A DNA stretch of 64,000 bases from contig JALCZJ010000005.1 in assembly GCA_022690815.1 (NCBI GenBank), forward strand, positions 1 to 64,000. Reading direction: 5' to 3'. The position numbers and the translations under genes were made by a program. The notes under the pieces are model-generated. The model had not been told where the DNA came from. It was given only the letters and a program-made list of their open reading frames with translations, and did not search any database. This DNA is from Ferrimicrobium sp. Lineage in GTDB: Bacteria > Actinomycetota > Acidimicrobiia > Acidimicrobiales > Acidimicrobiaceae. Of the stretch, positions 35,249-45,295 are shown piece after piece (the stretch's first letter is position 1; every line of letters begins with the position of its first letter).

Positions 35249-37209
35249 CCGAAGTTCCCCCACCATGACAACCAATATCGGGCCCCACCAGGGGGTTTGT
35301 AAGTAGAGCCCTGCCTACAGGTAGCCGAGAGTCGGAGAGACTCCAAGAAGCTCAAAGGCACGTTGTTGTAAGGGGGTGGGTTTGGTGATCATGACAAACG
35401 AGTCAAGATCGGTGTCTCTGGGTTGGATCCGGTTGGCTGTGACGGTTGCCAGATCCTCCATGAGGGTAGCAAAGCTGTGTACTGGCATGTGATCGGCGCT
35501 CACCTTGGTGCTCGCCTTTGCCTTAGCACTCGTTGATCGCATCGCCGGTGCAACGGGTGAGTCCCTAAGGGCTTTGGCACCGGCTGGATCATCGTCTTTG
35601 AATAACATCGGAGCCAAGGTGTGTGCCATCGCAAAACTCACGTAGTAGCTGAGCATCCGTAAGAACACATGCACCCTCACTCGTGTCTCGGTGCGGTGAC
35701 GGATTGGCCGGATATCGAGGTCGGTGTTACAGCCACGAAAGACGCGTTCGACGTTTGACAAGGACTTATACGACAAGACGACCTCTTCGGTCCCCAGTAC
35801 CTTGGACTCCACGCTGGTACGAAGCACAGAGACACCGTCCAAGATGGTCTCAGCTGCGATCTTTGCCTCATCACGTCGGTAGGTGAAGGTCTCATCGGTG
35901 ATCTCGATAATGAAGTGCTTGGCCATCTTGTAGCGGTCAATGACGTTGCCGACCTTCATCGCTATCTTGTCCTTACCCCGGAGTGGTCGACGTTCGCGAT
36001 TCAAAGAGGCGACGATCTTGTCGAGCTCTGTTTCGGTAGCCGCCAAGAGGGATTGGCGCGTCTTGGTACGCTCCTTGGCTACGTGTGGGTTCAAACACGC
36101 AACGAGGCGTTCACCCGGATCGTCAGGGTGCGTGACCTCGACGAGATCCCTCTCGTCAAAGAGGGAGAGCTCTATCGCCTCGTCTCGTATCAGGGCTCGA
36201 ATCTGTGGAGCACGTCGTGCGGTGATGAAGTCGAGCTGTTTGGGGGTGACGTCTTCTCGTAGACGTGCTTGGGTCAAGAGTCCTCGATCTTAAACGAGCA
36301 CTACGTTGGCAAGTCCAAAGCGACCCTTTAGCTTTTCGACCTGTTGGGCGATCGTCGTTGGCTCACCGGTGTTGCCGGCAAAGACCAAAATGGCGATTGG
36401 AACCCCCTCTTTGGTGGCCAAGAGCCCATAGACGATCTGGAGTCGTCCCCTCACCCCATCCTTTGGGTGACCCCGTTTGCCAAGGGGACAGGTCTTACCC
36501 TCAAAGGCTGCCGATGACATGTCATAGAGAACCAGGGTTCCATCTTCTAGGTGTCGCTTTGCGGGTTCGGCCTCGATTCGTGACTGACGTGGTGCCGTCC
36601 ATCGCCTCATAGAGGTCATCCTCATCGACCGAAGAAAGTGAGAGCACCTCACCGAGTGAACTCGTCGCACGCTTGGCCCTTAGCCCCCTGGCACCGGCGA
36701 GCTTGGAGGAGGGGCGAATCACCTGGGAGATGATCATGGCTACAACGAGATCTCGTTGGCGAGAGGGGACAGGATCAATGAGGGTATCAAGGCCTAGGTT
36801 AGCTATCGTGCCAAGCACGGCCGCGACATGACCATGGCCAAGGCTACGGGTGATGTCAAAGCTCTCTTGGAGCTTTGCCTTTGGGGGTTGGTTCATAAGC
36901 ACCCGGCGCAGTTGCTCTACCTTGTCTGGTGACCAACGGCTCAAGTTCGCAAGCGTACGGGTCTTGACCTTGCCATTGTCTCGATAGCTCTCTCGTAGCA
37001 GCATCGCCGGTGCTAAGTTACGATTGGGGATCGTGGCCGCGTAACTGCTTACTACCTTAGACGTCGATAACACTCATGTCGGGACCAACCCCAACACATC
37101 CTCACCATGCCTGAGCATACATGCCTACACCCTCTACTACCCTAGGCAAGAACATACTGGTCAAGGCGCGATTTGGGCATAAATCGAGACCGGCTGGGGG
37201 GAACTTCGG
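35249..37209 (-). mobile_element. IS1634-like insertion sequence, inactive
   Basis: Inverted ends are visible: CCGAAGTTCCCCC (35249-35261) matches the reverse complement of 37197-37209 exactly. The element is 1961 bases, normal for the IS1634 group. The six bases just outside are TCTTGG on the left and TCTAGG on the right, five of six equal, fitting an old target duplication. The single transposase gene inside is broken by a frameshift and a stop codon. Confidence 0.8.
35315..37073 (-). pseudogene. IS1634 family transposase, frameshifted and with internal stop
   Basis: Three reading-frame pieces together make one DDE transposase. The first (37073 to about 36600) has the N-terminal region, YAATIPNRN to VDEDDLYEAMD. 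A frameshift near 36600 moves to the next frame, which continues WTAPRQSRIEAEP, LVLYDMSSAAFEG and GHPKDGVRGRLQIVYGLL. A TAA at 36290-36292 then interrupts the motif LANVVLV-stop-DRGLL, right before a conserved aspartate. The last part (to 35315) resumes in the same frame with the C-terminal domain (KMAKHFIIEITDETFTYRRD, NVERVFRGCNTDLDIRPIRH). The gene is dead unless supplied by another copy. Confidence 0.85.
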
Positions 37210-37430
37210 TCTAGGTTGATCGGGCTTGAATTCAGGCTGAGACCAGACAGGATTGCCAGTTATTATGAACTTGCATCGCGAACAGGCACTGTGATCAATA
37301 CCTGCAACAATGTGTCGCAGCCTTGCCCGGCGCCTTGCGCCACCACCAATCAAAACTCAGCCGTGCTGGCGGGCCAGCGACATCTTCACGTCTCGCAAGG
37401 TTAAACGCTATCGTCAGCCGCTGCAGTGTT

Positions 37431-39416
37431 TTAGCCAAGCAGCCGACTTAGCTCCTTGATGTCATCGCGAAGCTTCGCTGCTTCCTCAAAGCGAAGCTCG
37501 GTTGCGCAAGTCTCCATCTCGACGGTCAACGCATCGATGACCTCTTGGAGCTGTTCTGGCGCCAGGTGTGAGAAACGCTCCTCCACCTTCGAGCGTCGCA
37601 ACTTGGGCACACGGGTGGGGCCATGTTCATCGCCCATCAGCGATCCGAGCCGCGCAGTCACCGTCGTTGGCGTAATCCCATTGGCGCGATTATATTCTTC
37701 TTGGAGAGCGCGCCGACGTGCGGTCTCTGAAATGGCGTACTCCATCGACTTGGTTACCTTGTCGCCATAGAGCAGCACGGTCCCACGACTGTTACGCGCC
37801 GCGCGGCCGATTGTTTGCACAAGCGAAGTCTCAGATCGGAGAAAGCCCTCTTTGTCGGCATCGAGAATCGCCACCAATGATACTTCCGGGAGGTCCAAAC
37901 CTTCTCGCAGCAGGTTAATGCCAACCAGTACGTCGTACTCGCCGAGTCGTAGGTCACGAATGAGCTCGATCCGATCGAGAGTCTCTACGTTTGAGTGAAG
38001 GTACCGCACACGCACTCCAAGCCCCTCAAGGTAGTCGGTAAGGTCCTCAGCCATTTTCTTAGTTAACGTCGTGACCAGCACACGCTCATCACGCTCCACT
38101 CGATCGCGAATCTCGACCAGAAGGTTGTCGATCTGACCCTTCGTCGGGCGTACCTCGATAACCGGGTCCAACAGACCGGTGGGTCTGACGATCTGCTCGA
38201 CGACTTGAGAGGATTGGGCGAGCTCATAGGGTGCCGGCGTCGCGGAGAGGAAGATCGCCTGATTGATCCGCTCGTAGAACTCATCAAAACGCAGAGGACG
38301 GTTATCCATCGCCGACGGTAGGCGAAATCCATGCTCAACCAACGTCTCCTTGCGCGAGCGATCGCCAGCGTACTGGCCGCGAAGCTGGGGCACCGTCACA
38401 TGGCTCTCGTCGATGATAAGGAGATAGTCCTTTGGAAAGTAATCGAGTAACGTAAACGGAGGCTGGCCAGCGGCGCGACCATCGAGATGCCGGGAGTAGT
38501 TCTCAATGCCGGAGCAGAATCCAACCTCGGCCAACATCTCCAGATCGAACTCGGTTCGCATCTTGAGGCGCTGGGCCTCCAAGAGTTTGTTGTGATCCTC
38601 GAAGTAGCGCAGTTGGCTCAAGAGTTCGTCTTCGATAGAGCCGATTGCCACCTTGAGACCCTCAGGACTCGCGAGGTAATGTGACGCCGGGAAAATCACA
38701 AACTCGTCGATATCTTTGACTAATTCACCAGTCATGAGATCAACCTTCGCGATGCGCTCAATCTCGTCCCCGAAGAACTCAATACGCATGGCGAACTCCT
38801 CGTAGGCTGGGTGAACCTCAACCGTGTCACCACGCACGCGGAACCGTCCGCGTACCACCTCAAGGTCGTTGCGCTCGTACTGCATGGCCACCAACGAACG
38901 TGCCATCGCAGGAAGCGCCAACGTATCCCCAACGTGCAGCGGGAGAATCTGGCCCTGATACTCTTCCGGAGAGCCCAAGCCGTAGATACACGACACTGAC
39001 GCCACCACGATGACATCACGGCGGGTCAGGAGAGCTGAGGTTGCCGCGTGCCGTAAACGGTCGATCTCGTCGTTGACCGAAGAGTCCTTCTCGATGTAGG
39101 TGTCAGTCGATGGAAGGTAGGCCTCCGGTTGGTAGTAGTCGTAGTACGAGACGAAGTACTCGACCCGGTTGTGTGGGAAGAACCCTCGAAACTCATTCGC
39201 AAGTTGGGCAGCCAGCGATTTATTCGGTGCAATCACGAGGGTTGGCCGCTGCACCGACTCGATGGTCCACGCGATGGTTGCGCTCTTGCCCGAGCCGGTA
39301 ATCCCGAGCAACGTCTGGAAGCGATCTCCACGGCGCACGCCCTCAGACAGCGCAGCGATAGCTTTCGGTTGATCACCAGCCGGTTGGTAATCGGACACGA
39401 CCTGAAACGTAGTCAC
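37431..39416 (-). CDS. uvrB: Excinuclease ABC subunit B
   Basis: 661 residues, full length, GTG start. UvrB is the damage-verifying helicase-like subunit of nucleotide excision repair, working with UvrA and UvrC. It shows the N-terminal [11 protein letters not shown], Walker A GITGSGKS (about 40-47), the DNA-clamping beta-hairpin with [30 protein letters not shown], the helicase motifs [15 protein letters not shown] and QTIGRAARN, and the C-terminal UVR motif [16 protein letters not shown], which contacts UvrC. No uvrA or uvrC gene is in the window. In mycobacteria uvrB also lies near coaE, rpsA and polA, as it does loosely here. Confidence 0.97.
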   Translation of the reverse strand: MTTFQVVSDYQPAGDQPKAIAALSEGVRRGDRFQTLLGITGSGKSATIAWTIESVQRPTLVIAPNKSLAAQLANEFRGFFPHNRVEYFVSYYDYYQPEAYLPSTDTYIEKDSSVNDEIDRLRHAATSALLTRRDVIVVASVSCIYGLGSPEEYQGQILPLHVGDTLALPAMARSLVAMQYERNDLEVVRGRFRVRGDTVEVHPAYEEFAMRIEFFGDEIERIAKVDLMTGELVKDIDEFVIFPASHYLASPEGLKVAIGSIEDELLSQLRYFEDHNKLLEAQRLKMRTEFDLEMLAEVGFCSGIENYSRHLDGRAAGQPPFTLLDYFPKDYLLIIDESHVTVPQLRGQYAGDRSRKETLVEHGFRLPSAMDNRPLRFDEFYERINQAIFLSATPAPYELAQSSQVVEQIVRPTGLLDPVIEVRPTKGQIDNLLVEIRDRVERDERVLVTTLTKKMAEDLTDYLEGLGVRVRYLHSNVETLDRIELIRDLRLGEYDVLVGINLLREGLDLPEVSLVAILDADKEGFLRSETSLVQTIGRAARNSRGTVLLYGDKVTKSMEYAISETARRRALQEEYNRANGITPTTVTARLGSLMGDEHGPTRVPKLRRSKVEERFSHLAPEQLQEVIDALTVEMETCATELRFEEAAKLRDDIKELSRLLG

Positions 39417-39842
39417 TCATTTAGCTTAGGCGGCTGCTCAATACGAGGACGTCTTGGCCACCAGGCTCCGGCAGTACGCGGTGTGCGCTGTTCCGTAGAC
39501 GCAAGGAAGGCCGTCACTTTGCCGCAAGTGAACCGTATCCGACCAATCACCATCGTTCGTGTCCGACATTATCATCCATTGTCACTGGACTACGAGCTCC
39601 AAGAGCGCGATCGACACACTTCCCTACCCACGAGATGCTCTGTCCACCGAGATGCTCTGGCCAAGACATAGCTGCGCCAGCGGATACGGTGTTGTTCCCC
39701 AACGACATGCTAGTCACACAGTTGGTCAAGTCATGATTCGTGACTCTCCAGGCAGCCTCGTCAACGGTATTGTGCCATCGCGCGAGGACCTTTCAGAAGG
39801 TGACGTTGCCGGACGCCGACCAGGGAGAGGATAAGGTGAACT
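39417..39842. other. Intergenic stretch between uvrB and the hydrolase operon
   Basis: About 425 bases between divergent genes. It should hold the uvrB promoter. Short plus-strand frames show no family features. No tRNA or clear riboswitch fold was seen. Confidence 0.45.
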
Positions 39843-39859
39843 AGTTGCAAATTGCAACT
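39843..39859 (+). promoter_or_regulatory. Perfect palindrome upstream of the dienelactone hydrolase gene
   Basis: AGTTGCAA (39843-39850) and TTGCAACT (39852-39859) form a perfect inverted repeat around one A, 56 bases before the ATG of the hydrolase gene. Size and position fit the operator of a dimeric regulator. No regulator gene is adjacent, so the binding protein is unknown. Confidence 0.55.
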
Positions 39860-39915
39860 TCTTGACCGCGGTGGTGCCCCCTCTGCATCCACCCAAACAA
39901 CCGTATGGAGGAATT

Positions 39916-40665
39916 ATGACAGACCACGCAGTACTCGGTGAAGAGATCGCATTACGAGGAGCGGACGGCGACTGGATCGAGGGATTTTATGCACGTCCAC
40001 TCGGGCTCGCATCCATCGGCTCCGTCGTCGTTATCCATCACATGCCGGGCTACGACGAGGCAACCAAAGAGATCGCCCTTCGCTTCGCTCGACACGGTTA
40101 CGCGGCGCTCATGCCAAACCTTTATTTTCGTGAGGCCCCCAACGCTGCCCCAGACGACGCTGCGGCCATTGCGCGCTCCAAGGGAGGAGTACCTGACGAC
40201 CGACTTCTTGGCGATGTTGCCGGGGCTCGTGACTTTTTGCTGCATCAACCCAATGCCAACGGCAAGAGCGGCGTGATCGGCTACTGCTCGGGTGGCCGCC
40301 AGTCCTTCCTCTCAGGCTGCGAACTGCCATTTGACGCAGTGGTCGACTGCTACGGGGCCTTCGTGGTCAATCAGCCGCCGGCTGAATCGCCAATGCAAGT
40401 ACGTGCCGTCGTCGATCGCGCCCCAAAGCTTACGGGACCAGTACTCGGCCTCTTTGGCAACGATGACTCGTATCCAGGACCAGATGAGGTCAATGTCTTA
40501 GACGCTGAACTTACCAAACTCGGCAAACCACACGAGTTTCACCGCTACGACGGCGCAGGCCATGCGTTCTTCAACACTGCGGCCCCTTCATATCGACCAG
40601 AGGCTGCAAAGGATGCCTGGGGACACATCTTCACCTTTTTTGCAACGAACCTAGGGGCACAGTAA
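39916..40665 (+). CDS. Dienelactone hydrolase family protein
   Basis: 249 residues from the ATG at 39916, which follows GGAGG. It is an alpha/beta hydrolase with the family's cysteine nucleophile in GVIGYCSGGRQS (about 118-129), aspartate in FGNDDSYPGPDEV (about 182) and histidine in YDGAGHAFFN (about 213). Classical members open dienelactones in chlorocatechol breakdown, but most homologues are general carboxylesterases. No aromatic-degradation genes are nearby. The next gene begins three bases after the stop, and both are probably controlled by the palindrome at 39843. Confidence 0.88.
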   Translation: MTDHAVLGEEIALRGADGDWIEGFYARPLGLASIGSVVVIHHMPGYDEATKEIALRFARHGYAALMPNLYFREAPNAAPDDAAAIARSKGGVPDDRLLGDVAGARDFLLHQPNANGKSGVIGYCSGGRQSFLSGCELPFDAVVDCYGAFVVNQPPAESPMQVRAVVDRAPKLTGPVLGLFGNDDSYPGPDEVNVLDAELTKLGKPHEFHRYDGAGHAFFNTAAPSYRPEAAKDAWGHIFTFFATNLGAQ

Positions 40666-40668
40666 CCG

Positions 40669-40938
40669 ATGTGTACCTATACGACATCGACACTCACCCT
40701 CGTTGGAAATGCCAAAAGCGGCGAGTCCTGGGAGCGCGTCAAGACGGCCTCGGTGTACCTCGATCACCCAGTTTCCTTCCCAGCTACACACTCACTCAAC
40801 ATCGATCTCTTTGCTGACCAGCCTGACCCTAAGCGGTCGACGGCCCTTGAACTCTCACCTCGCTCGGCTAAGGCCCTCGCTGAGGCGATTCTCACCATGA
40901 TCGCAGAGGCACCTGAGGGTTTGATCGAGGAGGAATAA
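40669..40938 (+). CDS. Small conserved protein, DUF6295-like
   Basis: 89 residues. The start MCTYTTSTLTLVGNAKSGES and the middle YLDHPVSFPATHSLNIDLF are patterns I associate with DUF6295, which has a beta-rich fold and no known function; this assignment is from memory. The end is a helix (SAKALAEAILTMIAEA). It begins three bases after the hydrolase gene, so the two form an operon closed by the hairpin at 40960-41000. Confidence 0.65.
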   Translation: MCTYTTSTLTLVGNAKSGESWERVKTASVYLDHPVSFPATHSLNIDLFADQPDPKRSTALELSPRSAKALAEAILTMIAEAPEGLIEEE

Positions 40939-40959
40939 TTATTCGGAGCTGACTTCGCT

Positions 40960-41003
40960 TTTGCCACGATTGTGCCGCCTATCGTCACAATCGTGGCAAA
41001 TCT
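40960..41003 (+). terminator. Rho-independent terminator
   Basis: TTTGCCACGATTGTG (40960-40974) and CACAATCGTGGCAAA (40986-41000) form a perfect 15-bp stem with an 11-base loop, followed by TCTTTAATTTT. It lies 21 bases after the DUF6295-like stop and ends the hydrolase operon. Confidence 0.85.
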
Positions 41004-41098
41004 TTAATTTTGTGACTGTTTTCATTCGATGCATAGTACAATATTCTTCATGCCGAGAGCCTGCGACCGAATGGCTCTCACGTCCAAGGATGGTAATC

Positions 41099-41962
41099 AT
41101 GCATCGTTTGCTCTCGCTTACGTCACTACGTACCTTGATCCCGCTCGGAGCCGTCGGGATCCTCTCTTTGACCGGTATCACCACTCAGACGACGGCATCA
41201 GCGCAGCTTGCCGACTTCTCGATCCCCAACATTGGGGTCGGATCCGCACCCCATTGGGGAACCCTCGTCGAACAGAATGCGACACTGTCGGGTACAGTCA
41301 CCGGTGGTTTGGCTGTTGGTGGGAGGTTAACGATGCACCCCAAGACATCCTGGTTGTGCACCCGAACGTCCTGCCCTCCGATTCCAGTCGCCTTCAACGT
41401 CGTCAGCCAGGCGTACACGATCGACGCAACGCGGTGGGGGGCCCTCGCACCGAGCATGACCCAGCACTCGACGCCGGCCAGGGTTGAACTCACTGGCAGT
41501 AACCGAACCCTCGACGTCGCGCGACTCACGTCAGTCCCGACGGGGTCCTTCTCGGTCACCATCAATGCGCCAGCGACAGCGACGGTTCTCATCGAGGTCA
41601 CCCCGCAGGTCGCCAGATTCATCGACCGCCTGCAGGTTACCCGACTCAACGGCGTCCACACCGATCACCTTCTCTGGGATTTCGGGAGCGTCACATCGTT
41701 AAATCTAGGCAGTCAGTCCTTTGTCGGGACGGTGCTAGCGCCACAAGCACTGGTGACGCTACCAGCGCTCATTGCAGGCGATCTCTTCGCTAAAGATCTG
41801 CAGTCTACACAAGCTGTGGTCATTCACGATGTGACCAATGGGTTCACCGGATCGTTGCCACAGTATCCGATCACGGCAGCACGAGCGACGGTCGTCATTC
41901 CCAACGCTCAAGCGAGCCGTTCAGCAACGACGGACGGCCCTGCTCACATCACAGCACCCTAG
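41099..41962 (+). CDS. Secreted choice-of-anchor A family protein
   Basis: 287 residues. I choose the ATG at 41099, which follows AAGGA and opens a clear signal peptide (MHRLLSLTSLRTLIPLGAVG, cleavage probably after TASA near residue 35). The longer frame to 40961 runs through the terminator. The mature part is beta-rich, with the pattern of the choice-of-anchor A domain: RLNGVHTDHLLWDFGSVTSL followed by QSFVGTVLAPQALVTLPALI and GDLFAKDL. Such domains occur in adhesin-like surface or secreted proteins. No LPXTG or C-terminal membrane anchor is present, so it may be released. A TACAAT box at 41037-41042 may be its -10. Confidence 0.7.
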   Translation: MHRLLSLTSLRTLIPLGAVGILSLTGITTQTTASAQLADFSIPNIGVGSAPHWGTLVEQNATLSGTVTGGLAVGGRLTMHPKTSWLCTRTSCPPIPVAFNVVSQAYTIDATRWGALAPSMTQHSTPARVELTGSNRTLDVARLTSVPTGSFSVTINAPATATVLIEVTPQVARFIDRLQVTRLNGVHTDHLLWDFGSVTSLNLGSQSFVGTVLAPQALVTLPALIAGDLFAKDLQSTQAVVIHDVTNGFTGSLPQYPITAARATVVIPNAQASRSATTDGPAHITAP

Positions 41963-42187
41963 GAGCGTAGGTCCAAATCACCCCCCAGGTCCGGTAGCTG
42001 GCACGGAGTTGGTCAAAGTCGTAGCACCTTGATGTTCCTCGGACAGCCAGGGAGCAAGTCTTCACAGGGAGATACTCAGACCGGAAGCTGTTGAGCGCGC
42101 AAAGGGTACTGCGACAGCTATCAGGGCGCGTTAGAACAAGCACCGCCCGATTTTGTCGGGTAGCCAGCTGCGGTCGCGGGGCTGGTG

Positions 42188-42793
42188 CTAGAGTGCGAGG
42201 GGCGCGAGCGCCCGTGTTGGGTTGCGAGACCCAGAGCGGAGACCCTTTGCGAAATTCTTCACTCCTGCCAGGCGAAGGATGTTAATTACGAGGTTCCGTA
42301 GTGTCGCGAATGCTCTGGGTGCTGAGCCAGAACGTACTTTAGAACGATCCTCTCCCATCGTCGCATCGCGAACTCAGTGCAGCGCGTTCTCGATCCCCCT
42401 GTGCTGACGTATGAAGCCAAGAAGTTTGGCCTTGCTCGCCCGAGTCTCCTGAAGGCTTGTCACGTAGTAGGCGGACTCGGTAGAAAGCTCATCTCCAGCC
42501 TTTGGATTGTCGACCGTTCTTTCGATGCGAATCGCTTGGGCGACATAACGGAAGGAGAGCAAGCCATCCAATGCACTCGAGACCTGGATCGAACGGGTCT
42601 CGTAGCGTCCATGGCCTTTGTTGGTCTCGCTGTAGTGTTGAGAGAAAGCCGTCTCTTCCAGGGTGCTAATCGCGTTATAGAGGCCGGGCTGGTTCTCCTT
42701 TACTTGAAGGACAAAGTCAGCGTGTTTCTCAGTGAACAAGAACTCTGCGTGGTCACGTTGTGCGTGGACTTGTTCTAGAGACGTTATGGCAAA
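42188..42793 (-). pseudogene. ISAs1 family transposase relic
   Basis: The C-terminal third of an ISAs1-type DDE transposase. It reads VHAQRDHAEFLFTEKHADFV, LQVKENQPGLYNAIST, then the RQHRGIENALH block. At 42374-42376 a TGA stands where the family has tryptophan (IENxLHWVRD), and the frame then continues VRDATMGEDRSKVRSGSAP and FATLRNLVINIL to a stop at 42188. The 5' part is missing: a TAG interrupts the frame at 42794, with no upstream homology. No inverted ends were found. The region 41963-42187 before it holds nothing recognisable. Confidence 0.8.
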
Positions 42794-42930
42794 CTATGCT
42801 AAGGAGCGATGAACTTAGCCATACCAGTAGCGTGCCCCTGAAACCACAACACAGACGGGCAGACTTTGAGGACCCACAAGTACAGTTCCACGGCAACCCG
42901 AACAGACAAGATCAGCCCTAGGATGTCCAT

Positions 42931-44898
42931 ATGACAAACAGTTCCGGCCTGCCCATCGACGAATTTTCCAACTCCATCACGCCCCAAGTTGACCTGTTTG
43001 GACACGTGAACGACTCCTGGCTTGCGACAACGCCGATCCCACCTGACAAAGCATCATATGGTACCTTCTCCATCCTGGCTGAGCAGGCGGAACTCGCTGT
43101 GCGAACGATCCTCGAGGAGGCCCAAAGCGCTGCTCCGGGTACCGAAACCCGTAAGTTGGGCGATCTCTACACCAGCTTTATGGACGAGGAGGCGATCGAA
43201 CGCCACGGCCTTACCTCGCTTGAACCCTGGTTTGCCCAGATCGCTGCCATCGACAGCATCGAAGACCTCTTGCAGTTCCTTGGTCGCGCACAACACGAGG
43301 GTCTCGCAAGCGTCTTCGATCTCTACGTCAGCTCAGATCCTGGTGACCCCAATCGCTATCTCGTCTCAGTGGAGCAGGGCGGGCTCTCGCTACCAGACGA
43401 GCGCTACTACCACGAAGAGCAATTCCGTTCAATCCACGACGGCTTGGCGCTCCACATCGAGCAGATGCTTCGACTTGCACAGCTCGACGACGTCGCCAAC
43501 CGCACGGCGGGTATCGTCGCCCTCGAGAACGCGATAGCGGCCCACCACTGGGATAATGTAGCCTGCCGCGACGCCGTCAAGACCTACAACCTGACGACCA
43601 TCGACCAGGTAAGTAACACGATCGCTGCCGCTGGTACCTTAAAGGGACTCACCCCTTGGCTCAATGGCTTACAAGCCCCCGCGAGAGCCCTCGACGAACT
43701 CATCGTCCGCCAGCCAAGCTTCCTTTCCGGGCTTGCAACCCTGTTGACCGATGATCAGCTCCCAGCATGGAAGGACTGGTTGAACTGGCAGATTCTTCAC
43801 GCAGCCGCACCCTATCTTCCGGAAGCCTTTGTGCAGGAGAACTTCGACTTCTATGGTCGCATGCTGACCGGAGCCGACAGCCTCCGCGATCGGTGGAAGC
43901 GTGGCGTCGGCCTGGTCCAAGGCGCCATGGGCGAGGCAGTTGGTCGAATCTATGTCGAGCGCCACTTCGATGCTAAGGCCAAGAAGGCGATGGATGAGCT
44001 CGTCGACAACCTTCTTGACGCCTATCGCGTCCGAATCGAAAACCTCGATTGGATGACTCCAGCGACACGCACCCAAGCCCTCGATAAGCTCAACAAGCTT
44101 CGCCCAAAGATCGGTTACCCCACCAAATGGCGTGATTACTCAGCGATGGTCGTGGACGCCGGCAACCTGTGGGATAATGTCCGCCACATCGGGGCCTGGT
44201 ACTTCAACCGAGAGATGAACAAGATTGGGACACCGGTTGACCGTGATGAGTGGTTCATGACACCGCAAACCGTCAACGCCTACTACAGCCCTGACTTCAA
44301 TGAGATCGTCTTTCCTGCCGGTGTGCTCCAGTATCCATTTTTCCAAGCCGATCGGGATCCCGCCACCAACTATGGCGCGATCGGTGCTGTGATCGGGCAC
44401 GAAATCGGCCATGCCTTTGACGATGAGGGATCCAAGTATGACGGCGATGGGAGGCTTCGAGACTGGTGGACCAGCGAAGATCGCGCCGCCTTTGAGGCCA
44501 GGACGCACGTATTGATCGATCAATACGACGCGTTGGCTCCCCGGCAGACCCCAGACCAGCACGTCAACGGTTCGCTCACCATCGGTGAGAATATCGGTGA
44601 TCTCGGTGGACTCGGTATCGCATGGGTCGCCTATGAGATCTCGCTCGGTGGCGAGCCCTCCCCTGTCGTCGATGGACTGACCGGAGCGCAACGATTTTTC
44701 AGTTCATGGGCACTCGCGTGGAGAGAGAAGCGACGCGACGCGGAGATGCTACGCCGCTTGGCTATCGACCCTCACTCGCCAAACGAATTTCGCTGCAACC
44801 AGGTCGTCCGTAACCTCGATGCCTTTCACGACGCGTACGCGACGACCGAAAATGACCCGATGTGGCTGGCCCCTAACGAGCGCGTGCGCATCTGGTAG
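42931..44898 (+). CDS. pepO: M13 family zinc metallopeptidase (PepO/neprilysin-like)
   Basis: 655 residues, full length. The zinc site is HEIGH (residues 490-494) in VIGHEIGHAFDDEGS, with the third ligand in ENIGD (553-557). The N-terminal half has the usual DLFGHVNDSWLATTPIPPDK and the helical cap domain, and the NAYYSPDFNEIVFPAGVLQ stretch precedes the zinc site. There is no signal peptide, so unlike mammalian neprilysin it should act in the cytoplasm, cutting peptides. The C-terminus ends in VRIW, the family equivalent of the conserved CxxW tail without the cysteine. An IS relic lies just upstream. Confidence 0.93.
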   Translation: MTNSSGLPIDEFSNSITPQVDLFGHVNDSWLATTPIPPDKASYGTFSILAEQAELAVRTILEEAQSAAPGTETRKLGDLYTSFMDEEAIERHGLTSLEPWFAQIAAIDSIEDLLQFLGRAQHEGLASVFDLYVSSDPGDPNRYLVSVEQGGLSLPDERYYHEEQFRSIHDGLALHIEQMLRLAQLDDVANRTAGIVALENAIAAHHWDNVACRDAVKTYNLTTIDQVSNTIAAAGTLKGLTPWLNGLQAPARALDELIVRQPSFLSGLATLLTDDQLPAWKDWLNWQILHAAAPYLPEAFVQENFDFYGRMLTGADSLRDRWKRGVGLVQGAMGEAVGRIYVERHFDAKAKKAMDELVDNLLDAYRVRIENLDWMTPATRTQALDKLNKLRPKIGYPTKWRDYSAMVVDAGNLWDNVRHIGAWYFNREMNKIGTPVDRDEWFMTPQTVNAYYSPDFNEIVFPAGVLQYPFFQADRDPATNYGAIGAVIGHEIGHAFDDEGSKYDGDGRLRDWWTSEDRAAFEARTHVLIDQYDALAPRQTPDQHVNGSLTIGENIGDLGGLGIAWVAYEISLGGEPSPVVDGLTGAQRFFSSWALAWREKRRDAEMLRRLAIDPHSPNEFRCNQVVRNLDAFHDAYATTENDPMWLAPNERVRIW

Positions 44899-45271
44899 TC
44901 ACCCCGCTCACAGCTGACGATAGCGTCACCCCGGCCCAAACGCAATGAATCGACCTTACCGCGTCGATCTCGCGCAGCCGGTGGGTGCACGTAGCAACCC
45001 GCAAACAGGTCAGCTTGTGATGCCCAACACCAGCACTCGCTTGCATCCATCACCGTCTCCAGGTTGCAAGGAGTGCGATCGCCGGTGGATCTTGCCCCCG
45101 AAAGCTATCCATCAAGAACTTTGTCAAACTTAGCTGATCTCGGTCGCCCCCTCGCCAAAAGAGCGACTGAGAGAAGTTCCAAGGGATCATGATCCGATGT
45201 CAGCGATCACTAACCTTGGACGCCCAGACTGACCAGGGACGCTGTGCACGGTTCGAGATGGACGCGATCGA
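44899..45271. other. Intergenic stretch between pepO and the HDOD gene
   Basis: About 370 bases between convergent genes. No motif, tRNA or conserved frame was seen apart from the hairpin at its right edge. Confidence 0.45.
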
Positions 45272-45294
45272 GAAAACGTGAACGTTTCGTTCAC
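45271..45294 (-). terminator. Rho-independent terminator of the coaE-HDOD transcript
   Basis: On the minus strand GTGAACG-AAA-CGTTCAC (45278-45294) forms a 7-bp stem with a three-base loop, starting one base after the HDOD stop codon and followed by GTTTTCTC. It would end the minus-strand transcript. Confidence 0.6.
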
Positions 45295-45295
45295 C

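Noticed and set aside
36590-36610. Programmed frameshift in the IS1634-like transposase
   Set aside because: No slippery run is present at the junction, and a separate in-frame stop further on shows that the gene is simply decayed.
37102-37353. 83-codon minus-strand frame at the right end of the IS element
   Set aside because: It spans the IS end and host DNA, so it is most likely accidental.
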